From contig NCSJ02000213.1 of NCBI GenBank assembly GCA_002812745.2, forward strand, positions 1 to 64,000: a DNA stretch of 64,000 bases, given 5' to 3'. The notes under the pieces were generated by a model that saw nothing but the letters and a program-made list of their open reading frames with translations, did not search any database and was not told the origin of the DNA. This DNA comes from Scytalidium lignicola (lineage: Eukaryota; Ascomycota; Leotiomycetes). Shown piece by piece: positions 1 to 11,676 of this stretch (position 1 is the first letter of the stretch; every line of letters begins with the position of its first letter). The position numbers and the translations under genes are program-made.

Positions 1-1640
1 TAACAATTCAGGGTAAAACTTAAGGAACAAGGTTTTAATCTAACATATTTAACTAATTCCTCTAACAACCTAGTTTACTTGTTTTATGTTCACCTAAATG
101 TACTTATACTTTACTAACAACATTTTGATATATTACTAATGGATTATACATATAAAACCAATTGATTTTGTATGTTATTACTTAATATATGTATTATAAT
201 TAGTAGTAATAAAGTAGTTCAATTTAGATTAACATTTCTTTCAGAAGAAACTGAGAAATCATATAACTAGGTTTTGAGTTGATTTCAAGAGATAATGGAA
301 CAGTATAATATTATAAAGTTACTCTTTATAGTAATTGATAGAGAATTAACTCTTATGAAAAGTATTAATATATATTTCCTTAATACTAATCATTTTCTTT
401 ATTATTAGTATATTAATATAAATGTATTAACGAAAACAAAACAATTCTTTTTATTACTAGTAAAAGAAAATGGTATATAGAAGAAACATTATATATTTTA
501 AGAGTTTCTGAAGTTTTAGAGGATTATTTTGGATTTTCCTACTCTTGAAGCTTATACATCAAATCTTATTAAACTTCATATGTATCTACATACAACAGTT
601 AAATATATAAAGAATACATGGTTAACTTTATGAAAAGAAAAGCTAGTTTGATATTGGATTGATTAACATTATCATTTTAAAGTATTTGTGACTTTGCTTA
701 TTAAAGGTTGTTATAATACTTTAAAGTCATATTTATAATGTGGAAATAATAACTTAAATGATATGTTTGAATGCTTATTTCTATTTTGGGTATCTTAACA
801 AAAAGGCATTAAAATAATTATTACTCAAGAATAACTTTGTTAAAAACATAATATAAATACATATCTTTTCTTTGTAATTTTAAGCAAGGTTTATGATTAT
901 GCTCTTTTAAAGATAATAACTAAAAGAGTAAAAGTTCTTTAAGATATAATACTTGATATTACAAAGTGTAATTATATAATACAATGTTCAATTAGTCTTT
1001 TATGTTATTATATAATATAGGAAAAGAAAAGAGATGAAGATATGATTTGCTTAGAGAATATACATATACATTAGTATTACAACAGACTAAAAGAAAGTAT
1101 TTTATCGCTTTCTAACATCCAAGGACTTATTCTAAATTCACAGGCTATACAAGGGAAAGGATGTCTTAAAGGAGCTTTGGGGAAAGGCTAGAAATCTACT
1201 ACTAATACAATTTCTAGTACAAAACGTTTACCTTCTGCTTTTGAGCTTCTTAGTAGCTTAACTTCACCAGCTTTAGAAGCTTTAACTTTAAGAGAATTAA
1301 CTGAAGGGAGAGAGATATATATCATGCAATCTGGGCGTACAGCTACAAGAGTTGGTCTACAGCAAATTCAAGAAATGAGTGAAGATATATACGAACCTGG
1401 AATAGCATAGGAACGAGGTTATTAGCGTGGAATTTCATCGATCTATCACACAGATTCTATGGAGGAAACAGCTAAATTGATTGATAAGGCAATGCAGACT
1501 TCAGAGGCCTAGGAGGTAGTACAGGAAACCCAAGATTGTATCGAAATATTACCATAGCTTTAAAAGGTTGTCAGATAATAAGGGTATAATTGATTACATT
1601 GCGCAATCTCTTGTTGCCATACTAATTTGTATGTGAGGCT
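1..1640. other. AT-rich RIP-like tract with an unidentified coding relic
   Basis: The block is very AT-rich and has no sustained reading frame. Between about 1110 and 1560 base composition becomes more balanced and a + strand frame reads as protein-like (for example FELLSSLTSPALEALTLREL) before TAG stops interrupt it. This looks like a decayed gene or transposon reading frame. I do not recognise the family. No intact gene is supported here. Confidence 0.55.
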
Positions 1641-1902
1641 GAGGCAGTGTTATGCCTGAGGTTGTGTCCGACACCGGCGATTTTGGGTGGATTTAGGTAT
1701 GTTGCGGGTGGATTTAAGTATCCCCTTCAAGTAATAAGAAACTTCTTCTGTGTGAAAGATAATAATATAATTCATGGCAAAAAGAGTATACGAAAGAACA
1801 AGGGATTTTGTAATACTGTACGATTAGAGTATTATATCAATTCAATCCAATTAGGAATATATGAAGAGTACTCAAGCAATTACTTCGAAATAGAAAGTTA
1901 TA

Positions 1903-1945
1903 AGCCACCCCCCCGGCTAACCGACATACCGGGATCCCGACACCC
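1903..1945 (+). repeat. Left terminal inverted repeat of the Fot1-like element
   Basis: The repeat begins AGCCACCCCCCCGGCTAACC just inside the TA target site and is the exact reverse complement of 3739-3781. It contains an internal GGGATCCC palindrome. Confidence 0.95.
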
Positions 1946-2067
1946 ATCGCGACCGCGTTTTTGGCAAGATTTATATAGGTCCTTACAATTTTGATTTACG
2001 AATAACTCCACCAATTTTGGGCTAATTTTAATTATTTGACGTGTTTTTGAATCGCATTAAGCCAAAT

Positions 2068-3677
2068 ATGCCACCATATAAAGAAGAAGATGTTCAGGGT
2101 GCAATTGACGCGGTATTACACGGTCAAAGTGTTCAAGGTGCTTCTTGTGACTGGGGAATACCACGCACTACCTTTATGGGTAGAATTCAAGGCTTAAAAC
2201 CACGTAGATCAAGTCACCAATTGCAGCAAATACTCTCTGAAAGTCAGGAAATACAATTAGCTAATTGGATTCTGTGCCAGAGTAATATGGGCTATGCTCC
2301 AAGCCATACAACAGTCAGATCTATGGTCACAAAACTCCTTCGACTCAATGGGTTAAATCGAACTCCAGGAAAGAATTGGATGAACAGATTTTTAGCCTGC
2401 CACCCTGAAATCTATACAATTAAAGGTGTGAGGATTGATAATCAATGTATAAACAGAGCTTCCCCTGAAGTAATTCGAATGTTTTTTGAGCTTTTTGATG
2501 CTCCTACCATAAAGGACATACCTCCTCAACACCGGTATAATATGGATGAAACAAGAATAATGGAAGGGTTAGGAGTTAATGGGCTAGTCCTTGGGAGCTC
2601 TGAGAGGAAGAGAATATATGTGAAAAGTAGTGTTAGCCGTCATTGGACTACAATTTTGGAGTGCATCTCAACTACAAGCCAGTACATAAAACCCCTTGTT
2701 ATTTTCAAGGGAAAAAATGTACAGGCTCAATGGTATCCTGAAAGATTAGAAGAATATGAAGGCTGGGCATTCACTTACTCTGAAAATGGCTGGACTAGCA
2801 ATTCTACAGCTGTTGAATGGATAAAGGATATCTTTAAGCCTCAAACTAGGCCTCAGAATTCAGAGTAATAGTAATTATTAGTTTTGGATGGCCATGGAAG
2901 TTATACAACCGATGAATTCATGTGGGAATGTTTCAAAAGTAAAATATTACTTTGCTTTTTGCCAGCATACTCTTCTCATGTGCTACAATCACTGGATTTA
3001 TCAGTTTTTTCACCTCTGAAAGCTGTATATCGATGCTATATAACTGAATTGGATTCCAAGACCGATTCCTCTCCAATAGGCAAGTATAATTTCCTTACTT
3101 GTTATGAGAAAGCTAGGTTGGAAGGTTTGACAACTAAAAATATCGAACAAGGCTAGAGAGCTACAAGTTTATGGCCATTGAATATTGTTAGGCTATTAAA
3201 TTCTGGGCAAGTGATTCAACCTTACCAGAGTCACAAACACCTAAAAAACCAACCCATGAGTTAGAAAAGGTAGCAGATATCGATATTTTTACTCCTAGCC
3301 ATGGTTATCAGATCACTGAATTGGTATGGCAAATCCAAAAGCACTTGGAAAACTCCAATTACATTACGCGCTTACTTCTCCGGAAAGTCAACAAAGCTCT
3401 GGACGATAAAAACATGGTTCTTGCACTTAAGAACCGTAGAATCGAAGAATTGGAGCTTCAATTAGAAGCTATTAGACCTTCTAAAAGGCTCCGAGTACCT
3501 GAAAACCCAAATAGTAAGTTTGTGAAGATTCCAGAGATCATGAAAGCTAAGGAGGAGTTGGAGGCTAAAATAGCTAGTTGGAAGGCTAAGAACCCTGAAT
3601 TAATGGCTGTGACAACTTCTAAATTGGTGGAATCGATACCCATGGAGCAATTGATGTTTGAATTTCAATTAGAATAG
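2068..3677 (+). pseudogene. Fot1/pogo-type transposase, broken by stop codons
   Basis: The ATG at 2068 opens an N-terminal psq/CENP-B-like DNA-binding region (SCDWGIPRTTFMGRIQG). A DDE_1 superfamily endonuclease follows, with its acidic residues still visible in NMDETRIMEG, LDGHGSYTTDEF and LQSLDLSVFSPLK. A coiled C-terminal tail covers about 3321-3677. Two adjacent stops (TAA TAG) at about 2866-2871 and a TAG near 3154 break the frame; they fit C-to-T RIP changes of CAA or CAG codons. The frame otherwise aligns without large deletions, so the copy is old but nearly full length. It would not give a functional enzyme unless the stops were read through. Confidence 0.9.
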
Positions 3678-3738
3678 CTATAGCTAGTGTGGTGTTGTAG
3701 AAATAATTGATTTATTGGAGAGTATATGCTTTTGGAGG

Positions 3739-3781
3739 GGGTGTCGGGATCCCGGTATGTCGGTTAGCCGGGGGGGTGGCT
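3739..3781 (-). repeat. Right terminal inverted repeat of the Fot1-like element
   Basis: This is the exact reverse complement of 1903-1945 and is followed by the right-hand TA target duplication at 3782-3783. Confidence 0.95.
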
Positions 3782-3783
3782 TA

Positions 3784-5109
3784 AAGACAAAGCAATTCAA
3801 ATACTTGCGAAATATCACGCCAATGGCGACGTTGAGGATGAGCTCGTTCGGTATGAATATAACGAGATCTGTCTGGCTATCCAATTGGAAGAAGAAAATT
3901 TCAAAACTCGCTGGGTTGACTTTTTGAAAACGTCTGGCAACAGAAGGCGTCTCTTAGTATTGGTCTCAATGGCAACAGGTTCGGTAAGAGGCGACCGTTA
4001 CACCTTATGGTTGTGTCTTGCGGAGATGCTGATGCGCAGTAGAACTGGGTTGGTAATGGAATCATTACTTACTACCATGCCCCGGTTTTAAAACTTGCTG
4101 GCATCACAAATTACAATCAAATTTGTAGGTTGTTGACTTGTTTCCATGTTGATTCCATGTTGATTCTTCTCTAACATGTATCACAGCTGGGATCAATGGT
4201 GGTTTGGCCGTATGGAATTTGATTTTTGCATACGTTGGCTCTTTTAATGCAGACCGTATTGGACGCCGCCCATTGTGGTTGATTTCTACGGTTGGTATGC
4301 TGGTATCATATGTTATCCTCACTGCCCTATCAGGGGCCTTTGCGCATAGCCAACAACGTCAACTGGGAATCGCGATTGTGCCAATGCTCTTCATCTACTA
4401 TGGTTTTTTTGATATAGGTTGGACTCCTCTACCATGTAAGTCTTTCCGACATGAGTTTTCCCAAGTAGTACGCATCTATTAACACATTGTAGACTCCTAT
4501 GGTGCGGAAATTCTCCCCTATCATATGCGTCTAAAAGGGTTGGGAATCCAGCTTTCGGCACAAAGTATTGCCCAGGCATTTGTGAGTGGAGCGGCACCAA
4601 CCTCCGGAGCCTTCCATCTGGTTTCGTAAGCTTGGGCTTTGGTAGCGGAAGCTAACCATGACACGTTAATAGAATCAGTCGGTGAATCCTATTGCTTTAA
4701 ATTCGATCAGTTGAAAATAGTAAGTGCCATTATCCTGTTAAATCTTATGGTAAACTCTCTGCAAATATTAACTTAGGCTCTCCCGCAGCTATATTGTATA
4801 TATTGGTTCCATTAGCTTCTATCTTGTTCTTATTATTCTCTTCTTCCCAGAAACACGGTATGTTGTCACTGTCAGAGGACACCAAGAACATCCTTGCTAA
4901 GCTTGTTTCAAAGCCGTCTCTCCATCGAAGAAGTCTCCGTTATTTTTGATACTGGGCGGTTAGGTAATTCCGCTGCCGCAACAGCTGAATTCCAAACCAG
5001 TGAAACCAAGAATATCAGCGGCTTTATGGAGGAGGATAAAAGCACCTTGCAGCAGAATGTGGCACAAGTTGAAGTTGAGTACGTTGAACAACATAACAAG
5101 GCGGTTTGA
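3784..5109 (+). pseudogene. C-terminal half of an MFS sugar (lactose-permease-like) transporter
   Basis: Reading pieces in order give KAIQILAKYHANGD just right of the transposon, the family motif DRIGRRPLW (4250-4280), FFDIGWTPLP, then YGAEILPYHMRLKGLGIQLS (4495-4556), FFPET (4840-4857) and SIEEVSVIFD (4927-4956). This order matches the second half of fungal MFS sugar/lactose permeases, beginning in the central loop. Short intron-like gaps lie near 4130-4190, 4430-4490, 4715-4775 and 4860-4880. The N-terminal six helices are missing, and stops and frame changes occur (for example around 4630 and 4700). The right end of the Fot1 element abuts the relic, so insertion plus a rearrangement or deletion probably removed the 5' half. 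It is unlikely to be functional. Confidence 0.85.
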
Positions 5110-6094
5110 CATGTCTCTTGTTTTGTATTCAGATAGCTTCCCTATGTTTAAAATACGTAGAGCTTAGAATTACAAGTACCCGTCGGCCGACCTAAGTATT
5201 ACGTTTGCGTCAGCATGGTAAGTGTTAAATACTAAGTACTAAATTCTAAACCCTGCCCAGCACCAGTTATTCTGAACTACTAAAATAGAACGACNTTTTT
5301 CGACTTTTTTCGACCTCAATCATGCGACTTACATAACTACCTACTATATCCTAGTGCCACTTTAATTTTTGTAACAAATGATGTATACATACATATAATC
5401 TATTGGAAGATTTTAGAATACGCTACGTAACAGGGTGTTATATATCAGATACTCAAAATAAAGAGTATATGAAGCCAAGAAAGAGAGCTTATGTCCAAGG
5501 AAGAATACGTAAAGCAGGAGAGAAAGATACAGCAGCAATAAACTCCCAGTCGGTACTTACTAGCTTCAGTTGACAGGTCAGGGTTAAACAAGCCTCGGTC
5601 AAATGTGTATCAAAACAGATGCCCAATCAACAGCCTCAAACACTCTTGCAGGCCGTGATCATAAATTTACAAAGCCCTCTACAAGAACAGATACTCGTTC
5701 GAAAGTATAGCTAGCCCTAGAAATAGTAGGGATCATGATTTTCAGAGGGACTGCAAGATCTGTGTCATCATCTAGAGAATCATTGCGAAGACCAAATGCT
5801 GTGCCATGAACTATGGTGCATAAGCGGGACAGCCAGGAAGAACAAGGAGCACGAAAGGAGCTGCTCCCACTTCTGTCTGATAGAAAGGCAGAGTTACTAT
5901 GTTCATGCTGTAGTTGACTGTCCATACATCTGTAAACTAGCACCAGCAGATCGACTACCGTAGAAACATACTAAGCGGTTGCCTCAATCTGTGATGGAAA
6001 ATGGAAATTCTAGCCTGCTATAGGTACTGCTGCATAGCTTTGGGTGAAAAAAAAAAGAGGATAAGTAATGCAATATGCGAGGTCTGACGAATTT
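5110..6094. other. Intergenic, no supported gene
   Basis: A single N lies at 5295. Open frames here are short, without recognisable motifs or splice structure. The composition is mixed rather than strongly AT-rich, so decayed gene pieces cannot be excluded, but I cannot assign any. Confidence 0.4.
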
Positions 6095-6480
6095 TCTCAA
6101 TACCTTGACCACTCTTTTGGACACTATCACATCTAGCTTTGCCCTTCAAGATACGACGGTAAATCTACTGATCCGTCGCTCAAGTACGAGAAGACGAATT
6201 CTCCAATGCTAAAAACGTTGCTCAACTTCGGACTATGGGGACTGGGGCTGACAAATCGCCGTGAATTTGTAGAATGGAATCACAACTTGGAGCGTGAGAT
6301 TCACGAACTTGGGGGCCAGAAGTGGTTGTAGGTGTATGCATACTAATTATTACACCGAAGAGGAATTTTAATGGGATTTATGATCGCAAAACATACGATA
6401 TGCTCCGGAAAGGGCATCATACGACACATCTGCCGCCAGTGTAGGACAAGGTGAAGGTGGATATCAAGACCATATTTACC
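6095..6480 (+). pseudogene. Relic of a delta(24)-sterol reductase-like FAD oxidoreductase (C-terminal end)
   Basis: The + strand reads LCPSRYDGKSTDPSLKYEK, EFVEWNHNLEREIHELGG then QKWL, and after a one-base frame slip YYTEEEF and IYDRKTYDMLRK, ending DKVKVDIK. This order matches the C-terminal end of DHCR24/DIMINUTO-type delta(24)-sterol reductases (LCP motif, LGGxKWLY, YYTEEEFWxIYD, YDKVKVD). Stops sit where family members have Trp or Tyr (I-stop-LCP near 6133; a stop before DKVKV near 6443). The FAD-binding N-terminal two thirds could not be found upstream. It is a truncated, frame-shifted gene remnant, not a working gene. Confidence 0.75.
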
Positions 6481-8705
6481 AAGGTATCTAATGCACTTCT
6501 GCCTAGGCAGCTAGGGTAAGTGACGTCGGATAGAATTACAGACTGATTGATCGTCCAAGTATGCTCGTCGTTCATCTCTTTATCTAAAAACAAATTCATA
6601 GTTACCGTATTGAGTATTCATAGCGGGACAACAACCCCCTTTGAACCCAAGGTCTTTGGAAATATTGATTTATGCCAATAATCAAATCATTCATAGGAGT
6701 GGAAGGCAATTTATATGCCCATGTTAATTATGTGGATTGCTGCAGCATCATCCAGCCATCAGAATGAATACTGTACTACGTAAAAAGCAATGAGGGGGTT
6801 ATCCGAGGTCGCGCAAACACGTTGCACAATATTGGAAATGATAGTCGGAACTCTGCTTTCGAGCCAGACACGGAACTGTAATTAACTACTATTACTATTA
6901 TCTATTGAATTATGGTTAAGTTAAAGATGATTAACTTTGTACGTAAGCACTCCGTATCCAGCACTTTAATCTCGTGACAAGTGCTGATGTCGGAGAAGGC
7001 TGGGTTGGGTTCAATCTGGCCAAGAAACCCTGACTCAAGTTTAGTTTGTGCCTGAATGCATGTCGCTCTTGTCCCGCGTGTCGTCCCAAAAGCGCAAGAA
7101 TGCGAAGGCTGGCACGGCTGGATGGGGGGAAAAGAAGCATGTCTGGGCCGAGAGTAGCTTTGTTGAGTAATGCCCAGCACAAGCCAGCCATTCTTTTATT
7201 TCAAGACCATACGAGGAGGCTGTATTAATGCAAAGACAAAGCACAGACAAGACTTTTGTGACAGCATAAGCCAAGGCCGTCAGACCCTGCTTCCACAGGT
7301 ACGATAGGCCACCAAAGCGACCAGCCACGCCTCTGCGCCCCTGAACGACAGACTGCCATTGATGCGGGTGAATACTTGGACAGTAAGACAGTAATTACTG
7401 TAGTGAACACAGACCGTGCAGTAGTGGTGGCTGGGAGTTCAAAGCCTGAGGATAATATTCTTTTTTACAGTACAAGTAATTACCGTACGAGAAGTGTGAC
7501 AGCTGGCATGACCTTTCTCGTAAAGAGTTCCTATTTTGAGCATCCAGAGCAGATTGACAGGTTATGAACACGAGAACCCCTCTCCACCGGCAAGGAAACA
7601 CGAGAGACAGCATCCACAAAACCCCTCTGCCTTGATTCCTCCATGATGCGGTGGCGCTGAAGGCCTCGATGACATGCGCCAATACTAACTATGGATACCT
7701 CCTACGGGTCCATGTGGTAAAAGTTTACCCCACCGCTTGATTCGCTGTCAAGCCTTGTGTTGTAATAAGGTATGATCCATTTACGTTCATCTGTTCCTCA
7801 TGTGCGCGGAATTTCTCCTTCAGTTAAGAGTCATCGCCATTACCTACGGAATTTGTTGATTACGGGTAACCAGCAACGGGGAGCCACTCAATAATCCGGT
7901 TATGCAACTGTTCGGAGCACAAAGTAATTTAGTTTTTTTAGATGCAGTAAACTACAGTACTAGGGTATTTAAGCAACAACTAGCAGCTCCTTCCGATGAT
8001 CGATAGCCAATTATTATTGTAGAGTTTTTGCATCCTGTGTCGTTACCTGCACCTGTATTATTGCAGGCGCCGAGTACAAGTGGTACAGTTGCTATGGACA
8101 ACAGACGAAAAAAGAAAGGCGTTTCGGAACCAGCGGATTCGCAAAGAAAAAGCCGTCAAATTAAGCTTACCTTGGAGAAAGATGGCTGGTGTGATATCCC
8201 CGGTTGGAAATCTATTGGTAGTTATTCTTCTATTAATACAATTATACTGCAGTAGCAGTTCTGCACAAAGAAAACTCTACCCAGGGAAAAAGAAAGGAAA
8301 AAGGGAAAGGCAGGGCAGGATAGGATAGAACGGGAGGGAACATGGTGGATCTTCTTGCCTCTCGTAAACCAACAACCCGCCGTGGACTCGCACGGCACGA
8401 AGAAGATAGGACAACCAAGACATGGCATATACGAGGTGGTTAGCTTTCAACGTGGCGCCGTGGTGGTTGGGTTGTCGGTTGGCATTCTTAAGAAGAGCAC
8501 CTGCTCGTTCGACTCTTGCTCTCTCACGCCTCCCACGCCTTTCATCTACAAAAGATTTGTGTGCAGCTACTACGGTTGTTCTCCCTAAGTCACTCGTTTG
8601 ACAGACATTCGCTTTTTTTGAAGTTTTCTACACTCTGTACACAGCTTCAATATTACACTCGCTTTCTGCAGCTAGCTCTGGACCTCTCGCTATTAATTAT
8701 CCAAT
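6481..8705. other. Long intergenic region, no supported gene
   Basis: Only short overlapping frames of about 60-95 codons on both strands are present, with low-complexity or arginine/cysteine-rich translations and no start, splice or domain pattern that holds together. A short perfect palindrome (ACAGTAATTACTGT) lies near 7386. The last several hundred bases are probably the promoter and 5' leader of the wall-protein gene; a CT-rich leader precedes its ATG. Confidence 0.4.
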
Positions 8706-10554
8706 ATGCGCTCCACAGCCCTTGCCCTCGGGGCCTTTGTGCTCGGGGTTGCCAATGCCTGGACCTACCCAGACTGTGTATGAACTCCCCACCTCAACTT
8801 AGCCTATTCTTTTTTGATGTTTTATATTTTTGGCAATTGAAGTGCAACGTGCAAAATACTAACGCCGTGTAGCAACCAGACAATTGTTATCGAGAATTGA
8901 CCGATGAGCGCTTTTATGCTGAAGCAGAGGCTTTCTGCCCGGGATACCTCAGCAGCCCGTCGACTGTCATCCCGCCGGACTTCTCCAATTGTGATACTTA
9001 CAGTGCACTCTCCTCTGCCTGCTCGTGCATTACTTACTCTATGAGCTCTACCACGACAACCACCACGGCCACGGCCACGACCACCACGCCTTGCACTACC
9101 ACAACAACCGAGGCAACTACAACAACGACCACAACGACGACCACAACTCCTACTCCTTCTCCCACTACTACCACGACTCCTACTCCTTCTCCCACTACTA
9201 CCACGACTCCTTGCACCACAACTACCACTACTACAACTACAATCCCTACCACCACCACAACTACAACAACTACCACTCCTTCGACTACTACCACCACCAC
9301 TACTTCCACTATTCCTACTACCACAACCACCGAGACCACAACCACAACTCCTTGTACTACAACCACGANCCACAACAACGGAAACTACCACAACCCCCTC
9401 AACAACAACGACGACTTACATAACTACCTCCTACGGCGGCAACTCAACCACAACTACGACTCCTTGCACCACCACTACCACGACAACTGAGATTACCACA
9501 ACTCCGTGCACAACCACCACAACGGAGATTACCACAACTCCTTCCACCACGACAACGGAGACTACCACCACTCCTTGCACAACCACGACGACAGAGATTA
9601 CCACAACTCCTTCCACCACGACTGCCGAAACTACCACTACTCCTTGCACAACCACAACGACGGAGACGACTACAACTCCCTGCACTACCACTACTATCCC
9701 ATCAACAACAACTACCACTTATATAACTACTTCTTACGGCAACTCCACCACAACTACAACCCCGTGCACTACTTCTACCACTGTGACTACCGTCCCAACA
9801 ACAACTACAACGACTCCTTGCACTACTTTACCTACCACTACTACCACTTCTGTTCCAACCACCATTATTACTACTACTTCTTCCGCCGTGGTCACCACCT
9901 ACAGCACAACCAGCAGCGTTGAACTGACCACCTCAACCATCTACACTACTACTGTGCGCACTGTCACTTCCTGCGCGCCAACTGTGACCAACTGCCCCGC
10001 TGGCCCTCATACTACTACTGAGACCATCATCATCGGCACAACAGTCTGTCCAGTTACTTCTTCGACCCCTCCGCCATCCACTTCAACTCCACCACCACCA
10101 CCGCCTCCACCACCAGTCTACACCACAAGCACAATCTACACCACTACCGAGTACACCGTCACCTCCTGCGCACCAACAGTAACCAACTGCCCAGCCGGTC
10201 CCCACGTGACCACCGAGACAATTTCAATTGGCACTACCATCTGCCCAGTTACTACTGAGTCCGCGACCCCACCACCACCACCACCACCACCACCACCANT
10301 CGTCACTCCCAGCGCCACCAGCGCCAGCACCTGCTCCTTCGTCGGCACCTGCTCCTCCACCAGTACCAGTTACCACGCCTACTCCGAGCCTGACCATTAT
10401 TCCAAGCCCAAGCACCAACGCTACAATCGTTAAGCCATCTGCTACTCCCAGCGCAAGCGCAAGTGGTGGATTTAGTAATGCAGCAGGGCGCCTCAGCACT
10501 AGCGTGGGATTGGGAACTGCCGTTATTGGGCTTGCTGTTACTTGGTTGTTGTGA
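8706..10554 (+). CDS. GPI-anchored Thr/Pro-rich cell-wall protein
   Basis: Exon 1 (8706-8777) encodes a signal peptide ([18 protein letters not shown]). A 95 nt intron (8778-8872, with TACTAAC branch site) separates it from exon 2. A short Cys-containing N-terminal part ([22 protein letters not shown]) leads into a long Thr-rich stretch with TTTPC repeats. Two copies of a module containing [17 protein letters not shown] follow, then Pro runs, and finally a GPI-attachment-type end ([20 protein letters not shown]). The frame shifts exactly at two N bases (9369 and 10300), both in simple repeats, so these are most likely assembly gaps rather than mutations. The expected product is about 585 aa, secreted, heavily O-mannosylated and tethered to membrane or wall. 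No enzymatic domain is visible. Confidence 0.85.
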
Positions 10555-11676
10555 TTGAAGCAATGATATAACGGCTTTTCATGAATTTCATGGTTTTGAT
10601 GACATATAAAAATTTCCTGTTACTCAACAATTTTTAATTTATATATTAGTTGGCTCATGATATTAATTAGTTATGGTTTTGAATAATGAAATAAATATAT
10701 TATGTTTTAAGAAAATATTCGTTCGATAATTACAATTATGATATGTATCACAAAATTAATGGTCAACCTTCTCTATATTATATCCTTAAATAAGTACAAC
10801 TTGTTAAGGCCTTCATTAAGGAAGCCATGTCCTAGTCACCTAACAACACCATGGAGCTTTCCTCTACTCCCTCTAGGGTAAAAGCTCCAGGAAGTAGAAT
10901 AATATGAGGTGCTCCTGGTCTTCAATTCAAAACGCTCCGCTCACTTACCCTATGACGACTTACGCAATCCATTATCATTGTTGCTGTTTGATAAATTAGT
11001 GAAAGGGTTGCAATAGAATAATATGTATATAAGAAGAATAATTTTAGTTAAATTCAATGAACGCTAATGTAAAGTTAGTATCTAATGATCGACACAGGTT
11101 TAACATATCCAGTAATAACTTTAGCTCTCGTTTTGATAGCAACTTTCAAAATTTACTAAACACTTTAGTTGCTCATGATTAAATTAATCATCTGCCATTT
11201 TGAAATTGATTAAANTTTTTTATTTTAACAAGTTATTCACTATTACACAAAGAGATCTAGGAAAGAAGAGAAAGCAAGAAAGTATTTTCTATTTAAATTG
11301 AAGGAATTTTTTGGCCAAATTATTGCCCAGGACAAACGCCAACTCCTCTCTTTGTTACAACGACAATAAGGATGGTAATACCGAGATCTACTCTCAATGC
11401 TTTGCGAAAGCACCATAAGATCAGGAATGAAGCGACAAGGCGGAATGTCTGACGGAGTATGGTAATTGGGGATCATAGATTGGATTTTACCTTAATGTGA
11501 GCGTTAAAATCTGTTTTTGGCATCCTTTTGAGGGTTAAGGTCAAGTAGGGAAGGGATATATCGACTGTCGACGAAGTTAATAGTAAGTAATCGCATAGTA
11601 GTTAATAAAGTGTAAATGTGCTGAATTCCAAGAAATCCATTCAAAATGCGCATCTATATTGACAAGTGAATTTTAG
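10555..11676. other. AT-rich intergenic region, no supported gene
   Basis: This stretch is AT-rich with a less biased island at about 10800-10980 that holds a short imperfect inverted repeat (GGAGCTTT / AAAGCTCC). A single N lies near 11215. No reading frame with family similarity was seen on either strand. Confidence 0.45.

Larger units (their letters stand above)
1903..3781 (+). mobile_element. Fot1/pogo-like Tc1-mariner DNA transposon
   Basis: The element is 1,879 bp, bounded by perfect 43 bp terminal inverted repeats and flanked on both sides by TA (1901-1902 and 3782-3783), the target duplication of Tc1/mariner elements. Its size is close to that of the fungal Fot1 family, and it encodes one pogo-type DDE transposase on the + strand. 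In-frame stops break the transposase, so this copy should be non-autonomous. It sits directly against the C-terminal half of a sugar-transporter relic, but the left flank does not carry the transporter's N-terminal half. Confidence 0.93.

Noticed and set aside
7041..7682. Overlapping 60-95 codon frames on both strands
   Set aside because: They exclude each other and show no conserved motif, splice signals or coding bias.
8822..9391. Cys/Gly/Ser/Arg-rich minus-strand frame
   Set aside because: It is a shadow of the Thr-rich repeats of the + strand gene, which has a signal peptide, intron and GPI signal.
9034..9718. Long minus-strand frames rich in Val across the wall-protein gene
   Set aside because: They are the reverse complement of Thr codon repeats (ACN read as NGT) and have no start or domain logic.
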